Notes: a model not told the origin generated them from the sequence alone. Positions 1 through 8,300 are shown, counted from the first letter of the stretch. The stretch is DNA of 64,000 nucleotides from Gemmatimonadota bacterium (GCA_009838845.1 VXRD01000124.1:1-64000); one strand, 5' to 3'. Made by a program: numbers and translations.

Positions 1-144
1 GGGAGGGTTTATCCCCAAATTTAAGGCTAATTTAAACATTGCTAATTAATACGTTTTACATCAAATTTAGTGGCAAGGGCAGTCCCATCAAACCACCCTT
101 GCCGTATCCGCATAGCCATTTACCATCTAACCTGGAGTTGTCAG

Positions 145-321
145 ATGAAACAACAAGGAATGTCCATAGCTACGCAGGATTTAGCTAAAGTACTAATTAG
201 CAGAATGGAAATTGAAATGCATTCAAAAGGGTCTATGACGGACGAAATCGAATATCAAATAAACACATTCAGGTATAAAATGCTGAAAGATCACGCAGAA
301 AAGCTGAAAATAAAGCAATGA
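145..321 (+). CDS. small hypothetical protein (58 aa)
   Basis: An ATG at 145 follows a GGAG-like site (about 134-137) and opens a 58-residue frame. The frame also extends upstream to 70, but the longer version has no ribosome site. The protein is charged and probably helical, with a Lys-rich C-terminus and no signal peptide or membrane segment. I recognise no family. It lies upstream of a transposase gene, so it may be cargo or a flanking remnant. Only modest coding evidence. Confidence 0.4.
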   Translation: MKQQGMSIATQDLAKVLISRMEIEMHSKGSMTDEIEYQINTFRYKMLKDHAEKLKIKQ

Positions 322-429
322 ATTTCCGCTTAATTCGGGCTTGTTATCTTAGTTCTTTTCGCTGTTTGGGCACGTAGAAAAGTGTTGCTTCGCCAGTAAT
401 TATTTACTATAACAGCGAAAAGTGGCAAA

Positions 430-450
430 GGGGCTATTACCAGTAGCCCC
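430..450. other. GC-rich hairpin upstream of transposase
   Basis: A 7-bp perfect stem, GGGGCTA at 430-436 with TAGCCCC at 444-450, and a 7-nt loop. No T-run follows, so it is not a typical terminator. It may block read-through into the transposase gene from outside, a common trait of insertion sequences. Confidence 0.35.
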
Positions 451-497
451 TCCGCCCAAACATTCATCCGCCGCAAACGAATGAAAGGAAACAAGCT

Positions 498-1409
498 ATG
501 AGCATTATTAAAGTGATGGAAAAGTTCAAAAGTCAAGAGGATTGTATAGAGTTCCTTGAGTATTTGCGATTCAACGGCAATCCTTACTGCCCTCTGTGCG
601 GCAATCACAATGTAAGCAGGAAGAATCCGCAGGATGCGACAGAACGTTGGAGATGTCGAAGCTGTCGAAGTTCATTTAATGTCTTGAGCGGGACGATATT
701 CAGTGGGACGAGGACACCTTTGAGAATCTGGTTTCTTGCAATCGTTTTGATGACGTACCAAAAGAAAGGCATTTCGAGCTACGCATTGGCAGAACTGCTT
801 GATATATCACAAGATAACGCTTGGAGGATACAGGACAAGATAAGACAAGAGATGTATGCCGAAGCCAACGAAACGCTTGTGCAAGCAATCACAGGAATTG
901 CTGAAATGGACGAGACGTATGTGAGCATCAAAACAGAGTATCCACACAGTTCTTGGACGGACAAGATGGCAATTCTCGGTGTGACTTCAAGAACAGGCAA
1001 GGTCGCTATGAGAAGAACATACAGTACTGATAACGAGTCTATGCAATGGTTTGTATCTCAATATCTTGATTTGAACAACGTGACGCTCTATACTGACCAA
1101 TATAGAGGATACGCCAAAATGAAAGAAATTGTAGAACATGCATTTGTGAAAAGAAAATACGGTAAATTTATTGACGATATACATACGAATGGAATGGAGA
1201 GTCTTTGGACTGTCGTCAAACGTACGTTCAGAGGGACATATTATCATTGTAGCGAAGAACGGATTAACAATTTTCTTGCTGAAATCTCATTTCGACTTAA
1301 TTGGAGACACCTGAAAAGAGAGCAGATATTAAAGCAATTCCTCAAATTCTGTCTGTTCAAGCATCGAGATATAACATATCACGTTATAAATGATAGCTGG
1401 ATGCTGTGA
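498..1409 (+). CDS. IS1595-family (ISXO2-like) transposase
   Basis: A 303-residue DDE-type transposase that would cut and join the ends of its own insertion sequence. The N-terminus holds a zinc ribbon (CPLCGNHNV near residue 32 and WRCRSC near 53). The ISXO2-like catalytic domain follows: EMDETYV near 137, YTDQYRGYAKM near 199, and the family signature NGMESLWTVVKRTFRGTYYH near 231. Length is normal for the family and no internal stop is seen, so it looks intact. ATG 498 is preceded by a GAAAGGAAA stretch. I could not find matching terminal inverted repeats at either side, so the limits of the element are unknown and it may be a decayed or domesticated copy. Confidence 0.88.
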   Translation: MSIIKVMEKFKSQEDCIEFLEYLRFNGNPYCPLCGNHNVSRKNPQDATERWRCRSCRSSFNVLSGTIFSGTRTPLRIWFLAIVLMTYQKKGISSYALAELLDISQDNAWRIQDKIRQEMYAEANETLVQAITGIAEMDETYVSIKTEYPHSSWTDKMAILGVTSRTGKVAMRRTYSTDNESMQWFVSQYLDLNNVTLYTDQYRGYAKMKEIVEHAFVKRKYGKFIDDIHTNGMESLWTVVKRTFRGTYYHCSEERINNFLAEISFRLNWRHLKREQILKQFLKFCLFKHRDITYHVINDSWML

Positions 1410-1683
1410 CCAACGGGGCATTAGAAGCCTGCTTAGAACAATTATTTATTTTCGTTTGACAATCCATTTTTAGTCGTTATATTTACCGCGTCGCTAATCC
1501 GCAGATCCCGTTTAGACGGGTATGTCTGCTAAATAAAATAGCTCTCTCAAAGATTCAGGGTCGCTCCTTGAATTAGAGCAAATAGGCAGGACAACCGCGT
1601 TCTAAATTTTCTGCGCGATTGGCGACAAATGCCCGTCATCAAGAGGATGCGAGCAAACGTCAACCCAAGCGGAGGATATAGCG

Positions 1684-2133
1684 ATGCGTCTTTGCATTTT
1701 AGCAGTAACAGTTTTCTTTGTGGTATCAGGTTGTTACACAGCAACGATTGACACAGGACGTAAACCCTCAACAATTGTTGTGCAGAAGAATTGGGCACAT
1801 GGTTGGCTGTTCGGATTAGTACCACCTTCAACTGTCCAAGTTGCCTCGAAGTGTACCAACGGAGTAGCAAAAGTTGAAACTCAACTTTCATTCCCAAATC
1901 AAATTGCAAATGCACTCACAGGTGGATTATATTCGCCAATGACTATACGCGTGACTTGTGCAGAGAAATCAGATCTGAGCAAGATTGATAGCGAGACCAA
2001 TTTCTCAATAAGCAAGGACGCATCAACCGAAGAATATCAGAACGTATTTATGTTAGCAGCCAATGCCGCAAAAGAGTCAGGAGAAACAATATTTGTTAGG
2101 ATGAAAGACGAGGAAATAAGAATTGACTTCTGA
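1684..2133 (+). CDS. Bor-like lipoprotein
   Basis: A 149-residue protein starting with a lipoprotein signal: a short hydrophobic stretch ends in the lipobox VVSGC, with the modified Cys at residue 17, so the mature protein should be membrane anchored. The spacing W..GL...., a C..GVAKVETQ.SF block and a G.YSP..I.V.C end resembles the Bor/Iss family of small phage- and plasmid-associated surface lipoproteins (about 97 residues in lambda). This copy has about 45 extra C-terminal residues. The start is supported by a strong GGAGGA site 7 nt upstream. Family assignment is by pattern only; lipoprotein status is firm. Confidence 0.6.
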   Translation: MRLCILAVTVFFVVSGCYTATIDTGRKPSTIVVQKNWAHGWLFGLVPPSTVQVASKCTNGVAKVETQLSFPNQIANALTGGLYSPMTIRVTCAEKSDLSKIDSETNFSISKDASTEEYQNVFMLAANAAKESGETIFVRMKDEEIRIDF

Positions 2134-2151
2134 CAGATGTTTGAATATTTG

Positions 2152-2178
2152 GGGGCAGGTGTTGGACGCACCTGCCCC
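2152..2178 (+). terminator. hairpin after the lipoprotein gene
   Basis: A perfect 10-bp GC-rich stem (2152-2161 with 2169-2178) and a 7-nt loop start 18 nt after the lipoprotein stop. No T-tract follows, so termination efficiency is uncertain, but the position fits a transcript 3' end. Confidence 0.5.
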
Positions 2179-2224
2179 GTAGCCCGATCATTCCAATTTA
2201 ACCCTTTTCAGAGACATTAAATTT

Positions 2225-2386
2225 ATGACCGAGCAAAATAAAGAAGAATTGAGAAAGCAGCACGAAGAATTAGCGAGAGGCTTGGCAGAGATAAACAATC
2301 CTTTGTCTTACCAAGATGTGTTACGCAGACAAACAATTGCGGACTATAAGAGTCAGAGGAACCCAAAGGACTTTTTCAAGAAATAA
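2225..2386 (+). CDS. small charged protein (53 aa)
   Basis: An ATG at 2225 opens a 53-codon frame ending TAA at 2384-2386. The product starts MTEQNKEELRKQHEEL and is rich in Glu, Lys and Gln, very likely helical, with a basic C-terminus (NPKDFFKK). It fills the interval between the lipoprotein hairpin and a terminator hairpin at 2424, which supports a real short transcription unit. No ribosome site is obvious and no family is recognised. Confidence 0.4.
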   Translation: MTEQNKEELRKQHEELARGLAEINNPLSYQDVLRRQTIADYKSQRNPKDFFKK

Positions 2387-2423
2387 CTTCCAGACCTTTC
2401 CCATTTCACACCTGGAAGTCGAG

Positions 2424-2458
2424 GGCATTGGATCAGTATTGATCTGATGCCTATTTTG
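2424..2458 (+). terminator. intrinsic terminator before the Nudix gene
   Basis: GGCAT (2424-2428) pairs with ATGCC (2447-2451) and GATCA (2431-2435) with TGATC (2440-2444), with a small internal loop. ATTTTGTT follows at 2453. It would end transcription of the small ORF before the Nudix gene. Confidence 0.6.
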
Positions 2459-2507
2459 TTGCGTCAATAACCCGTTGATCCCGATATATCAGAAGAGGGA
2501 TTTGATC

Positions 2508-2936
2508 GTGTTCACAATCGGAGTTTTTGGGATTATTACCGATGACAAAGACCGCGTCTTGTTGTGCCACCGACGCGACTTCGATTTGTGGAATTTACCG
2601 GGTGGTGGCGTTGAGGCAGGCGAGAGTCCGTGGGCTGCTCTGGTGCGAGAGATAGAAGAAGAAACGGGTTTGAAAGCTGTGCCCGTCCATCTCAGTGGGG
2701 TGTACAGTAAAACAGATAAGAATGAGATCGTGTTGTCATTTTTTTGCCAGGTTACAGGGGGTACAATCCAGCTTACCGATGAGGCGGATCAGATTGAGTA
2801 TTTTCATTTAGATCGTATCCCGAGCAACACGTCCCTAAAGCAGGTCGAACGCATCAAGGATTACTTCGCGGACAAGACGAGGACCTATTACAAGGTACAA
2901 ACAGGACCTTCTGCTATTGATTTGATCAACGTTTGA
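2508..2936 (+). CDS. Nudix hydrolase
   Basis: A single Nudix domain that would hydrolyse a nucleoside diphosphate linked to another group; the substrate cannot be read from the sequence. The Nudix box is complete: GGGVEAGESPWAALVREIEE, then ETGL, which gives the G-x5-E-x7-RE-x2-EE-x-G metal-binding pattern. I chose GTG 2508 because GAGGGA lies 7 nt before it; the frame continues to a TTG at 2475 with no ribosome site. At about 142 residues it is normal for the family. It is 10 nt upstream of the creatininase gene, so the two are probably co-transcribed. Confidence 0.85.
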   Translation: MFTIGVFGIITDDKDRVLLCHRRDFDLWNLPGGGVEAGESPWAALVREIEEETGLKAVPVHLSGVYSKTDKNEIVLSFFCQVTGGTIQLTDEADQIEYFHLDRIPSNTSLKQVERIKDYFADKTRTYYKVQTGPSAIDLINV

Positions 2937-2946
2937 ATGAGTCAAG

Positions 2947-3690
2947 ATGAAATCCCATAAATTTACTGATTATACGTACTTAGAAATCAAGGATATGGTT
3001 GACGCCGGGTGCCTGGCGATTGTACCCACGGGATGCACCGAGCAACAGGGTCCGCATTTGTCAGTGGATTTCGACACATGGTTTGCGGAAGCTGTTGCGT
3101 TGGAGGCAGCGCAGTATGCGGCACGCTGTCACGATGTACGTGCTCTGGTTTTGCCAGCTATGCCATTTGGTCCCACGCCCGAACATCGGGGTTTTGGCTC
3201 AGGATATGTCAATATCCCGCACGTTGTTCATGAAGCGTATGTCTATTTTGTCCTTGAATCGCTGGCAGAGCAGGGCTTTGGCACTATTGTTGTCTGGCGC
3301 GGCTGCGGTGAGCATCGACTGCAGGAGGCGGTGGACAGGTTCAACGCGAAATTCCATCCGGGATGCAAAGCTTGTCTTCCACCCCTGCCATATCACGACA
3401 TTTGGTGCCGTGTAGCTGATCCCAGCGTTCCAGGTGGTCACGCCGATAGTTTTACGACTTCGATTGCGATGTATCAACGCCCGGACACGGTTAGACTCGA
3501 GAACATCCCTTCGTCCAGTTCAAGAGAAGTGAATTGGGATGATCCGCATCTCGATTTCACAAAATACTCAGATACTGGTGTTATTGGTGATGCGACCAGA
3601 GCGAGTGCGGAGTTGGGACGCAGGCTTTGGGATGAGGTCATATCGACTACAGCGGGGATTTTCAGAGATGCTATTGAACTTTCTGAGTAA
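2947..3690 (+). CDS. creatininase-family amidohydrolase
   Basis: A 247-residue protein of the creatininase family, metal-dependent cyclic-amide hydrolases that include creatininase and riboflavin/coenzyme-biosynthesis members. The N-terminal signature TGCTEQQGPHL and DFDTW supplies Glu, His and Asp ligands. A second conserved block, GGHADSFTTS near residue 165, matches the family's GHAGE-ETS segment. The usual N-HGGN segment is altered here to WRGCGEHR. Length is typical. The true substrate is not known. It follows the Nudix gene by 10 nt and precedes a DoxX gene on the same strand. Confidence 0.8.
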   Translation: MKSHKFTDYTYLEIKDMVDAGCLAIVPTGCTEQQGPHLSVDFDTWFAEAVALEAAQYAARCHDVRALVLPAMPFGPTPEHRGFGSGYVNIPHVVHEAYVYFVLESLAEQGFGTIVVWRGCGEHRLQEAVDRFNAKFHPGCKACLPPLPYHDIWCRVADPSVPGGHADSFTTSIAMYQRPDTVRLENIPSSSSREVNWDDPHLDFTKYSDTGVIGDATRASAELGRRLWDEVISTTAGIFRDAIELSE

Positions 3691-3727
3691 AGGACGACGT
3701 CTGTAAACCACAACAGGGAGGTAAATT

Positions 3728-4162
3728 ATGATTAAGCGACTTGTATTTGGTGGATCGGTTATTGAGTCGATCCCGGCAAATGTCGGGTTGGCGATTCTCA
3801 GGGTGTTTGTAGGGTTGAGTATGGCATTGGGACATGGATTGGGGAAGATCCCACCTTCTGAGCGGTTTGTGACCATTATAGAAAATTTGGGGTTTCCCTT
3901 GCCCGAGTTTTTTGCCTGGATGGCAGCCTTTTCGGAGTTTGGCGGCGGGCTATTGTTGGCACTGGGATTACTCACGCGACCAGGGGCGTTTTTGATATGC
4001 TCGACCATGCTGGTGGCCGGGTTCTTACAACACGCAGCGGATCCATTCAGCACGAAGGAGATGGCATTTCTGTACCTGGTTATTACAGGGATGTTCGTGG
4101 TTATCGGTTCGGGAAAATACGGGATAGATCCTCTGATACGATCGCGTGACTCACATTTATAG
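3728..4162 (+). CDS. DoxX-family membrane protein
   Basis: A 144-residue inner-membrane protein with about four hydrophobic segments. The family signature lies at the start of the first helix pair (LAILRVFVGLSMALGHGLGK) and an FGGGLLLALGLLTRPGA segment follows. DoxX proteins are often linked to redox or thiol stress, but the role of solitary copies is unknown. A strong AGGGAGGT site at 3715-3722 sets ATG 3728. It is 37 nt after the creatininase gene and probably belongs to the same transcript. Confidence 0.82.
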   Translation: MIKRLVFGGSVIESIPANVGLAILRVFVGLSMALGHGLGKIPPSERFVTIIENLGFPLPEFFAWMAAFSEFGGGLLLALGLLTRPGAFLICSTMLVAGFLQHAADPFSTKEMAFLYLVITGMFVVIGSGKYGIDPLIRSRDSHL

Positions 4163-4206
4163 CACTTCCAATAAATCAGTCAGAATATCCCGCGGAGATA
4201 GCACTG

Positions 4207-5229
4207 ATGGTAACAAGACTCGCCAGCATGAAAGATATCCGCGCTCTATTCCGCGATAAGCCGGATGTAACCCGTGGACAGATTGATGCGCTTTTTGAGA
4301 AACATAGTTTCAGTTCGTCCCGGTCTATCAGGCGCTTGGAGACTAATTTCACAAACCAGATTTTTCTGGTGGAGACTCGCGTCCACGGACGGGTGATCTT
4401 GAAGATACAGTTTCGCCAATCCCTCGGTTTCAGTTTGAAAACCGAGTTCGTTGCCACAAAGGCATTGCGCACCACCGCCGGTGTTCCGGTGTCTGAATCT
4501 CTGGTGTACGATGGCGATGGAGAATCAGAATGTCTTTTGATCCCATGCGAGTTGGGGAAGTCGGGACTCAATTACTACCTGGGCGCGCCTCGATCACAGC
4601 GACTACAGTTAGGCGCATTACTGGGACAAACAGTGGCACATATTCACAGCCAACAGTGTCCGGGAGAGCTTAAATCACAGAAAACGAGTGATCTTGCTTC
4701 GTGGGAAGTGACGATCCGGGAAGCAATGTTTGGCGACGGGGTGTTGGCCTCTTCCATGGCGGCAACCCTGCCGGAACTCTGGAGCAGGCTATTGGTTGCT
4801 ACGGACCCGGTGTCCGAAGTCAGAGTACAAGGCAGCAACGTATTCCTGTGGGGCGAAGCAGGACTCCACAATGTGCTCGTGGAAAACGGCAACTCACTGC
4901 GTATTTCAAATGTCCATGATTTCCAATCAGCTGGCTGGGGGACGGCAGCCTATGACCTGCGGCAAGCCGAAGGAGAATATGTGACCAGGCCGAGTTCGGA
5001 GTATTTCGAACCCGGATACGTTGATGCTTTTCGATCTTCCTATAATGCCGTCATCGAAAAGCCCCTTATGGAATTGTCGCCTGTAGAGAAGATGGTCCTG
5101 TCAATTGTCGCGAATCTCCGGATGATAAGGTTTTTCTGGGACTGCGGTCGTCTTCTACATCCCAGGACGCCTGAATTCCTGAGCGCGGCGGTTTCCGATC
5201 TAGAGCACCTGCATGGCGTAGCTGGGTAA
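4207..5229 (+). CDS. divergent phosphotransferase-fold (APH-like) protein
   Basis: A 340-residue protein with the layout of the aminoglycoside phosphotransferase/choline kinase fold: a nucleotide-binding N-lobe up to about residue 100 and a C-lobe with the catalytic loop near residue 220. The loop reads WGEAGLHNVLV, where active members have HGDxxxxN, so the usual His is Trp and the catalytic Asp is Glu. The metal-binding IDF is VHDF, followed by QSAGWGTAAYDL as in the family. It may be a pseudokinase or have an unusual substrate. The start is supported by GCGGAGA before ATG 4207. A second, canonical family member lies at 10617. Confidence 0.7.
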   Translation: MVTRLASMKDIRALFRDKPDVTRGQIDALFEKHSFSSSRSIRRLETNFTNQIFLVETRVHGRVILKIQFRQSLGFSLKTEFVATKALRTTAGVPVSESLVYDGDGESECLLIPCELGKSGLNYYLGAPRSQRLQLGALLGQTVAHIHSQQCPGELKSQKTSDLASWEVTIREAMFGDGVLASSMAATLPELWSRLLVATDPVSEVRVQGSNVFLWGEAGLHNVLVENGNSLRISNVHDFQSAGWGTAAYDLRQAEGEYVTRPSSEYFEPGYVDAFRSSYNAVIEKPLMELSPVEKMVLSIVANLRMIRFFWDCGRLLHPRTPEFLSAAVSDLEHLHGVAG

Positions 5230-5352
5230 ACCAACCCACACTGTTCGTGGACCTGTTTTGTAATATAGAAACCATTTTGTCGCTAAAACTGTCACAAGAT
5301 TAGAAAATCTTCGTGGTAAAAACACTATCTATCAGAGAAAAGGCGTCATTTC

Positions 5353-6015
5353 ATGCAATCCCATTTGGCTTTTCTTCATACTTCACCAGTGCATATCGGT
5401 ACTTTCAATCGGCTTATGGAGGAAGCTTCTTTAGAATTACCCGTTAGACATATTGTAGAAGAGCAATTTCTGACAGAGGCTCGTGACAGAGGAATCACTC
5501 AAAATCTGGATGAACGTATTCGGGATTGTATCCTCTCCGAAAGAAAAAAAGGCGCAACTGTGATACTCTGCACATGTTCTACAATTGGAGCAAGTGCGGA
5601 AAAAGTAAATCATTTAACAGATGGTGTTATTGTTCGAATCGATAGACCCATGGCGGAGAAAGCAGTCGAAATAGGTTCTCGAATTATTGTTGCTGCCGCA
5701 CTTGAGAGTACGATTGCTCCAACTCGTGACCTTATTCTTGAAACCGCAAAAACGCGCCAAAAGCGCGTTGAACTTATTGAGGTTTTTTGTGCTAATGCTT
5801 GGATCAGATTTGAGGAGGGAGACCACAATGGATATTTTAGTGAAATAGCCCGAAATATAAAAGACAAAGCACCTGAAGGAGATGTCATTGTGTTGGCACA
5901 AGCCTCTATGGCGGGAGCCGCAAATTTGTGCCCAGAAATTTCAATTCCAATCCTCAGCAGCCCTGAAATAGGCTTAATGTATGCAGCCAATGTTTGGAAA
6001 CAAGTTGGAGACTGA
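5353..6015 (+). CDS. aspartate/glutamate racemase-like protein
   Basis: A 220-residue protein of the Asp/Glu/hydantoin racemase superfamily, which uses two cysteines to invert or activate an alpha carbon. The first Cys lies in CTCSTIGASA near residue 75. A C-terminal block AQASMAGAANLCPEI followed by PILSSP supplies the second. Length suits the family. The true substrate cannot be told. ATG 5353 has an AAAAGG stretch upstream. A 59-bp repeat begins 5 nt after its stop codon and may mark a recombination joint. Confidence 0.7.
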   Translation: MQSHLAFLHTSPVHIGTFNRLMEEASLELPVRHIVEEQFLTEARDRGITQNLDERIRDCILSERKKGATVILCTCSTIGASAEKVNHLTDGVIVRIDRPMAEKAVEIGSRIIVAAALESTIAPTRDLILETAKTRQKRVELIEVFCANAWIRFEEGDHNGYFSEIARNIKDKAPEGDVIVLAQASMAGAANLCPEISIPILSSPEIGLMYAANVWKQVGD

Positions 6016-6020
6016 AAATA

Positions 6021-6079
6021 GAATCCCTATTTGTAGAGTGATGCCTTCACTATTTCGAGGCTATCCCAAGAGTTTAGTC
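6021..6079 (+). repeat. 59-bp imperfect direct repeat, copy A
   Basis: About 90% identical (6 mismatches in 59) to 11442-11500. Read in the frame used at the other copy, it encodes IESLFVE then a stop, matching IESQFVD-stop, the C-terminus of the phosphotransferase gene ending at 11462. It therefore looks like the left-over 3' end of a related phosphotransferase gene. It contains a small hairpin, AGTGA-TGCCT-TCACT. Confidence 0.75.
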
Positions 6080-6080
6080 T

Positions 6081-6773
6081 ATGTTTGTTGTTGTGATCAT
6101 TTCAGCCAATATTGAATGGGATGCTATCGGGAGAATTTTTTCCGATTCTGACCTACAAGCATCTCCTTATGGACAATGGTTTGAGACGCACCTTGACATT
6201 AAGGGTGGGCAACAGCCAGCCATATTTTTTCACGGAGGATGGGGTAAAATTTCGGCAGCATCATCAGCACAATATGCTATTGATCGATGGTCTCCAAATC
6301 TCGTGGTGAATCTGGGAACTTGCGGTGGATTTAAAGGCGGGGTTGAGAAGGATACGATTGTGCTGGTTGAGCGTACGGTTGTCTATGATATTGTCGAGCA
6401 GATGTTGGATGCCGAGGAAGCGATCAGAGATTATACAACTGAGATTGATCTTTCGTGGTTAAGTGAGCCATATCCCCATCCCGTGTTGAGAACTGTTCTG
6501 GTATCAGCAGACCGCGACCTGGTGGCAGAAGATATTTCGGTTTTGAAGTCCAAATATGGTGCAGTAGCAGGGGATTGGGAATCGGGCGCAATTGCGTGGG
6601 TAGTAAACCGAAATAAGGTCAGATGTCTCATTTTACGCGGAGTTACGGATTTGGTTGGGTCTGAAGGCGGCGAAGCTTATGAAGGCAATGTGCAGATTTA
6701 TGTAGAAAATACAGAGAGGATAATGAATGATCTGGTTTTGCATCTTCCCAACTGGATTGAGCAGGCGATATGA
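6081..6773 (+). CDS. nucleoside phosphorylase/nucleosidase family protein
   Basis: A 230-residue protein of the PNP/UDP phosphorylase-MTA/SAH nucleosidase fold, acting on purine nucleosides or related compounds. Evidence: the N-terminal ISANIEWDAI, the NLGTCGGF glycine loop near residue 77, a GDWESGAIAWV segment that matches the ribose-binding ME(G/S)AA region, and LRGVTDLV with the base-binding Asp. The substrate and whether it is phosphorolytic or hydrolytic are not determinable. It starts directly after the 59-bp repeat and is followed 34 nt later by an NAD-binding protein gene. Confidence 0.75.
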   Translation: MFVVVIISANIEWDAIGRIFSDSDLQASPYGQWFETHLDIKGGQQPAIFFHGGWGKISAASSAQYAIDRWSPNLVVNLGTCGGFKGGVEKDTIVLVERTVVYDIVEQMLDAEEAIRDYTTEIDLSWLSEPYPHPVLRTVLVSADRDLVAEDISVLKSKYGAVAGDWESGAIAWVVNRNKVRCLILRGVTDLVGSEGGEAYEGNVQIYVENTERIMNDLVLHLPNWIEQAI

Positions 6774-6807
6774 ATAGCAAAAGTTCACATAAAGGACGTT
6801 ATTTGTA

Positions 6808-7542
6808 ATGGCAAGGAAGAGACTTTGCATAATCGGTTTTGGCAGAATGGGAAAGCAGGCAGTAAATGCATTCGCAGATCAATTCCAAATTGAAGTTATT
6901 TCGAGTCGCGATATAAGCTCTGAACTGGTCGATGTTAGAGCGCGACAGTCAAGCAACAATACTGAAAGTCTTTCCGAGGCAGATGTCATTTTTTTAGCTA
7001 TTCCGGTCTGGGCACTTAGCAAATGGGTTCCGAAGATCAATGAGCATGCCAAATCTGATTGCGTTGTGATTGATTGTTGTACAGCACGACTTGCTGCAGA
7101 TAGGGAACTGTCAACATTGAATCGAGAGAGGTTTGGACTATCGCATCTCGGTCCAGGCAATATACCCCTATTTGGAAAAGCGGATCCCGAGATATCAGCG
7201 TGTTTGAAGCGAATGGGTTGTAAGCTGATCCCCAGGACTGCAGAAGATGAAGATCGCAGAACTGGACCTGGTATGGCACATTTCATTGGGATGGCTCTTG
7301 AACTCTATCTACCGGAGGAAGAGCGCGAGAAGTTGCCATCTGGAGCAGGCAGGTTTCTCCTGCAACTGATTGAACACCTGAATACGAACTCGCCTTCCAC
7401 ATATAGAGAGACGCAATTGCTGAATCCGTTTATGGCAGATGCCCGAAAAAAGGTAATCAAGGCTCTTGTGCAATTCGATGAGGCGCTCAATAGAGGAGAA
7501 TTTAACTTCCAGGCCTATCCGCGCGATAAGTGGAGAGATTGA
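6808..7542 (+). CDS. NAD(P)-binding dehydrogenase, prephenate-dehydrogenase-like
   Basis: A 244-residue protein beginning with a Rossmann dinucleotide site, IIGFGRMGKQ at residues 8-17, and a core like TyrA/ketol-type dehydrogenases (VIFLAIPVWAL, then VVIDCCTARL where prephenate dehydrogenases have the conserved substrate loop). Similar small proteins are often annotated as prephenate dehydrogenase-like; the substrate is uncertain. Its stop codon lies at the right boundary of the IS200/IS605 element (hairpin begins at 7549), so the last residues or the stop may come from the insertion and the native C-terminus could be missing. Confidence 0.7.
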   Translation: MARKRLCIIGFGRMGKQAVNAFADQFQIEVISSRDISSELVDVRARQSSNNTESLSEADVIFLAIPVWALSKWVPKINEHAKSDCVVIDCCTARLAADRELSTLNRERFGLSHLGPGNIPLFGKADPEISACLKRMGCKLIPRTAEDEDRRTGPGMAHFIGMALELYLPEEEREKLPSGAGRFLLQLIEHLNTNSPSTYRETQLLNPFMADARKKVIKALVQFDEALNRGEFNFQAYPRDKWRD

Positions 7543-7690
7543 CGTACTCCCAAAGCTGAAGCATTGGGATTCTTGTTGCTTCAGCAGGGATTGTGGTATC
7601 AACGGCAGTAGCCAGCTATTCAAGCCTGGTCTTACGCTGCCTCCGCCAGAGGTGGACGCCCCCACCTGTGAATGTTTATCGCTGCGTTGA
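7543..7690 (-). ncRNA. probable TnpB-associated reRNA/omega RNA
   Basis: In IS200/IS605 elements the guide RNA of TnpB overlaps the 3' end of tnpB and runs to the right end of the element, where the flanking host DNA acts as guide. Here that interval is about 7690 down to 7543 on the minus strand. It ends in the right-end hairpin (7549-7568), preceded by a second possible fold around 7570-7600. Location is by analogy; the RNA's 5' end is not visible. With tnpB disrupted upstream, the RNA could persist without its protein. Confidence 0.45.
7549..7568. other. IS605 right-end subterminal hairpin
   Basis: CCCAA at 7549-7553 pairs with TTGGG at 7564-7568, with GC/GC inner pairs and a TGAA loop. 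It corresponds to the right-end structure recognised by Y1 transposases in this family. Confidence 0.7.
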
Positions 7691-8300
7691 GGTCTCTATC
7701 TATTTCAAGACCACAGCCACAGCGGAATGTTCTTTCTCGCAATTCAAGATTCTCTTGTAACATGCCACATGCGGAGCATGTCTTAGATGTGGGTAGCCAC
7801 TGGTCGAGTTGCCGAACTGTCTTGCCTGTCTTTTGTGCGACATACTTGAGGATGGTCAAGAAGTCGGCAAAGCCCAGGTCGTTAATCTTTCTGCCCCACA
7901 ACTGTTGGATGGCTTTGATATTCAGCTTTTCAAAGCACATTACGTCATATTGCCTGCAAAGATGGTAGGCAAGTTGCCAGTGATAGTCCCTGCGCTTTGA
8001 GGCAACACGCCGATGCACTCTGGCAAGGTTTACTCTTGCGCTATGGCAGTTGTTGCTGCCTTTCTGCTTACGTGACAGATTGCGGTTGGCTTTTTTCACC
8101 TGTCTGGCGTTGCGAGAAAAGAACAAAGGCGATTGTGTTCGTGTGGTGTCTGAGGCTGTCAGGTATGTTTTCAAGCCAAAGTCAAAGCCTGCGGTTTTAC
8201 CGTTCTTGGCAATGAATGACTTGATACCTTCAGCCTTTGCAACAACACATAGCCACAAGTCACCTACACGGTCACGCTTGATTGTGACCGTCTTGATACT
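7632..8300 (-). pseudogene. tnpB: tnpB, 3' part (RuvC and zinc-finger half)
   Basis: The C-terminal part of a TnpB nuclease, the RNA-guided ancestor of Cas12. Visible are the first RuvC Asp (GFDFGLKTYL), the Glu block CFEKLNIKAI, the four-Cys zinc finger (CSACG and FRCGCG), and the final RuvC Asp (DRDLNAAINI), so every catalytic residue is present. The frame is cut off from its start by the IS3 element at 8301. Removing that element and one copy of the 3-bp duplication joins this part in frame to the part at 9557-9994, giving about 367 residues, a normal TnpB length. An internal TTG at 8258 could give a shorter product, probably inactive. Confidence 0.88.

Noticed and set aside
322-1683. Terminal inverted repeats for the IS1595-type element
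   Set aside because: I compared the sequence before 498 and after 1409 for matching ends and found no convincing pair, so I give the transposase gene only and no element limits.
6021-6079. The 59-bp repeat as an integron attC site
   Set aside because: Length recalls the old 59-base-element name, but the conserved RYYYAAC/GTTRRRY ends and the paired simple sites are absent, and no integrase gene is in the window.
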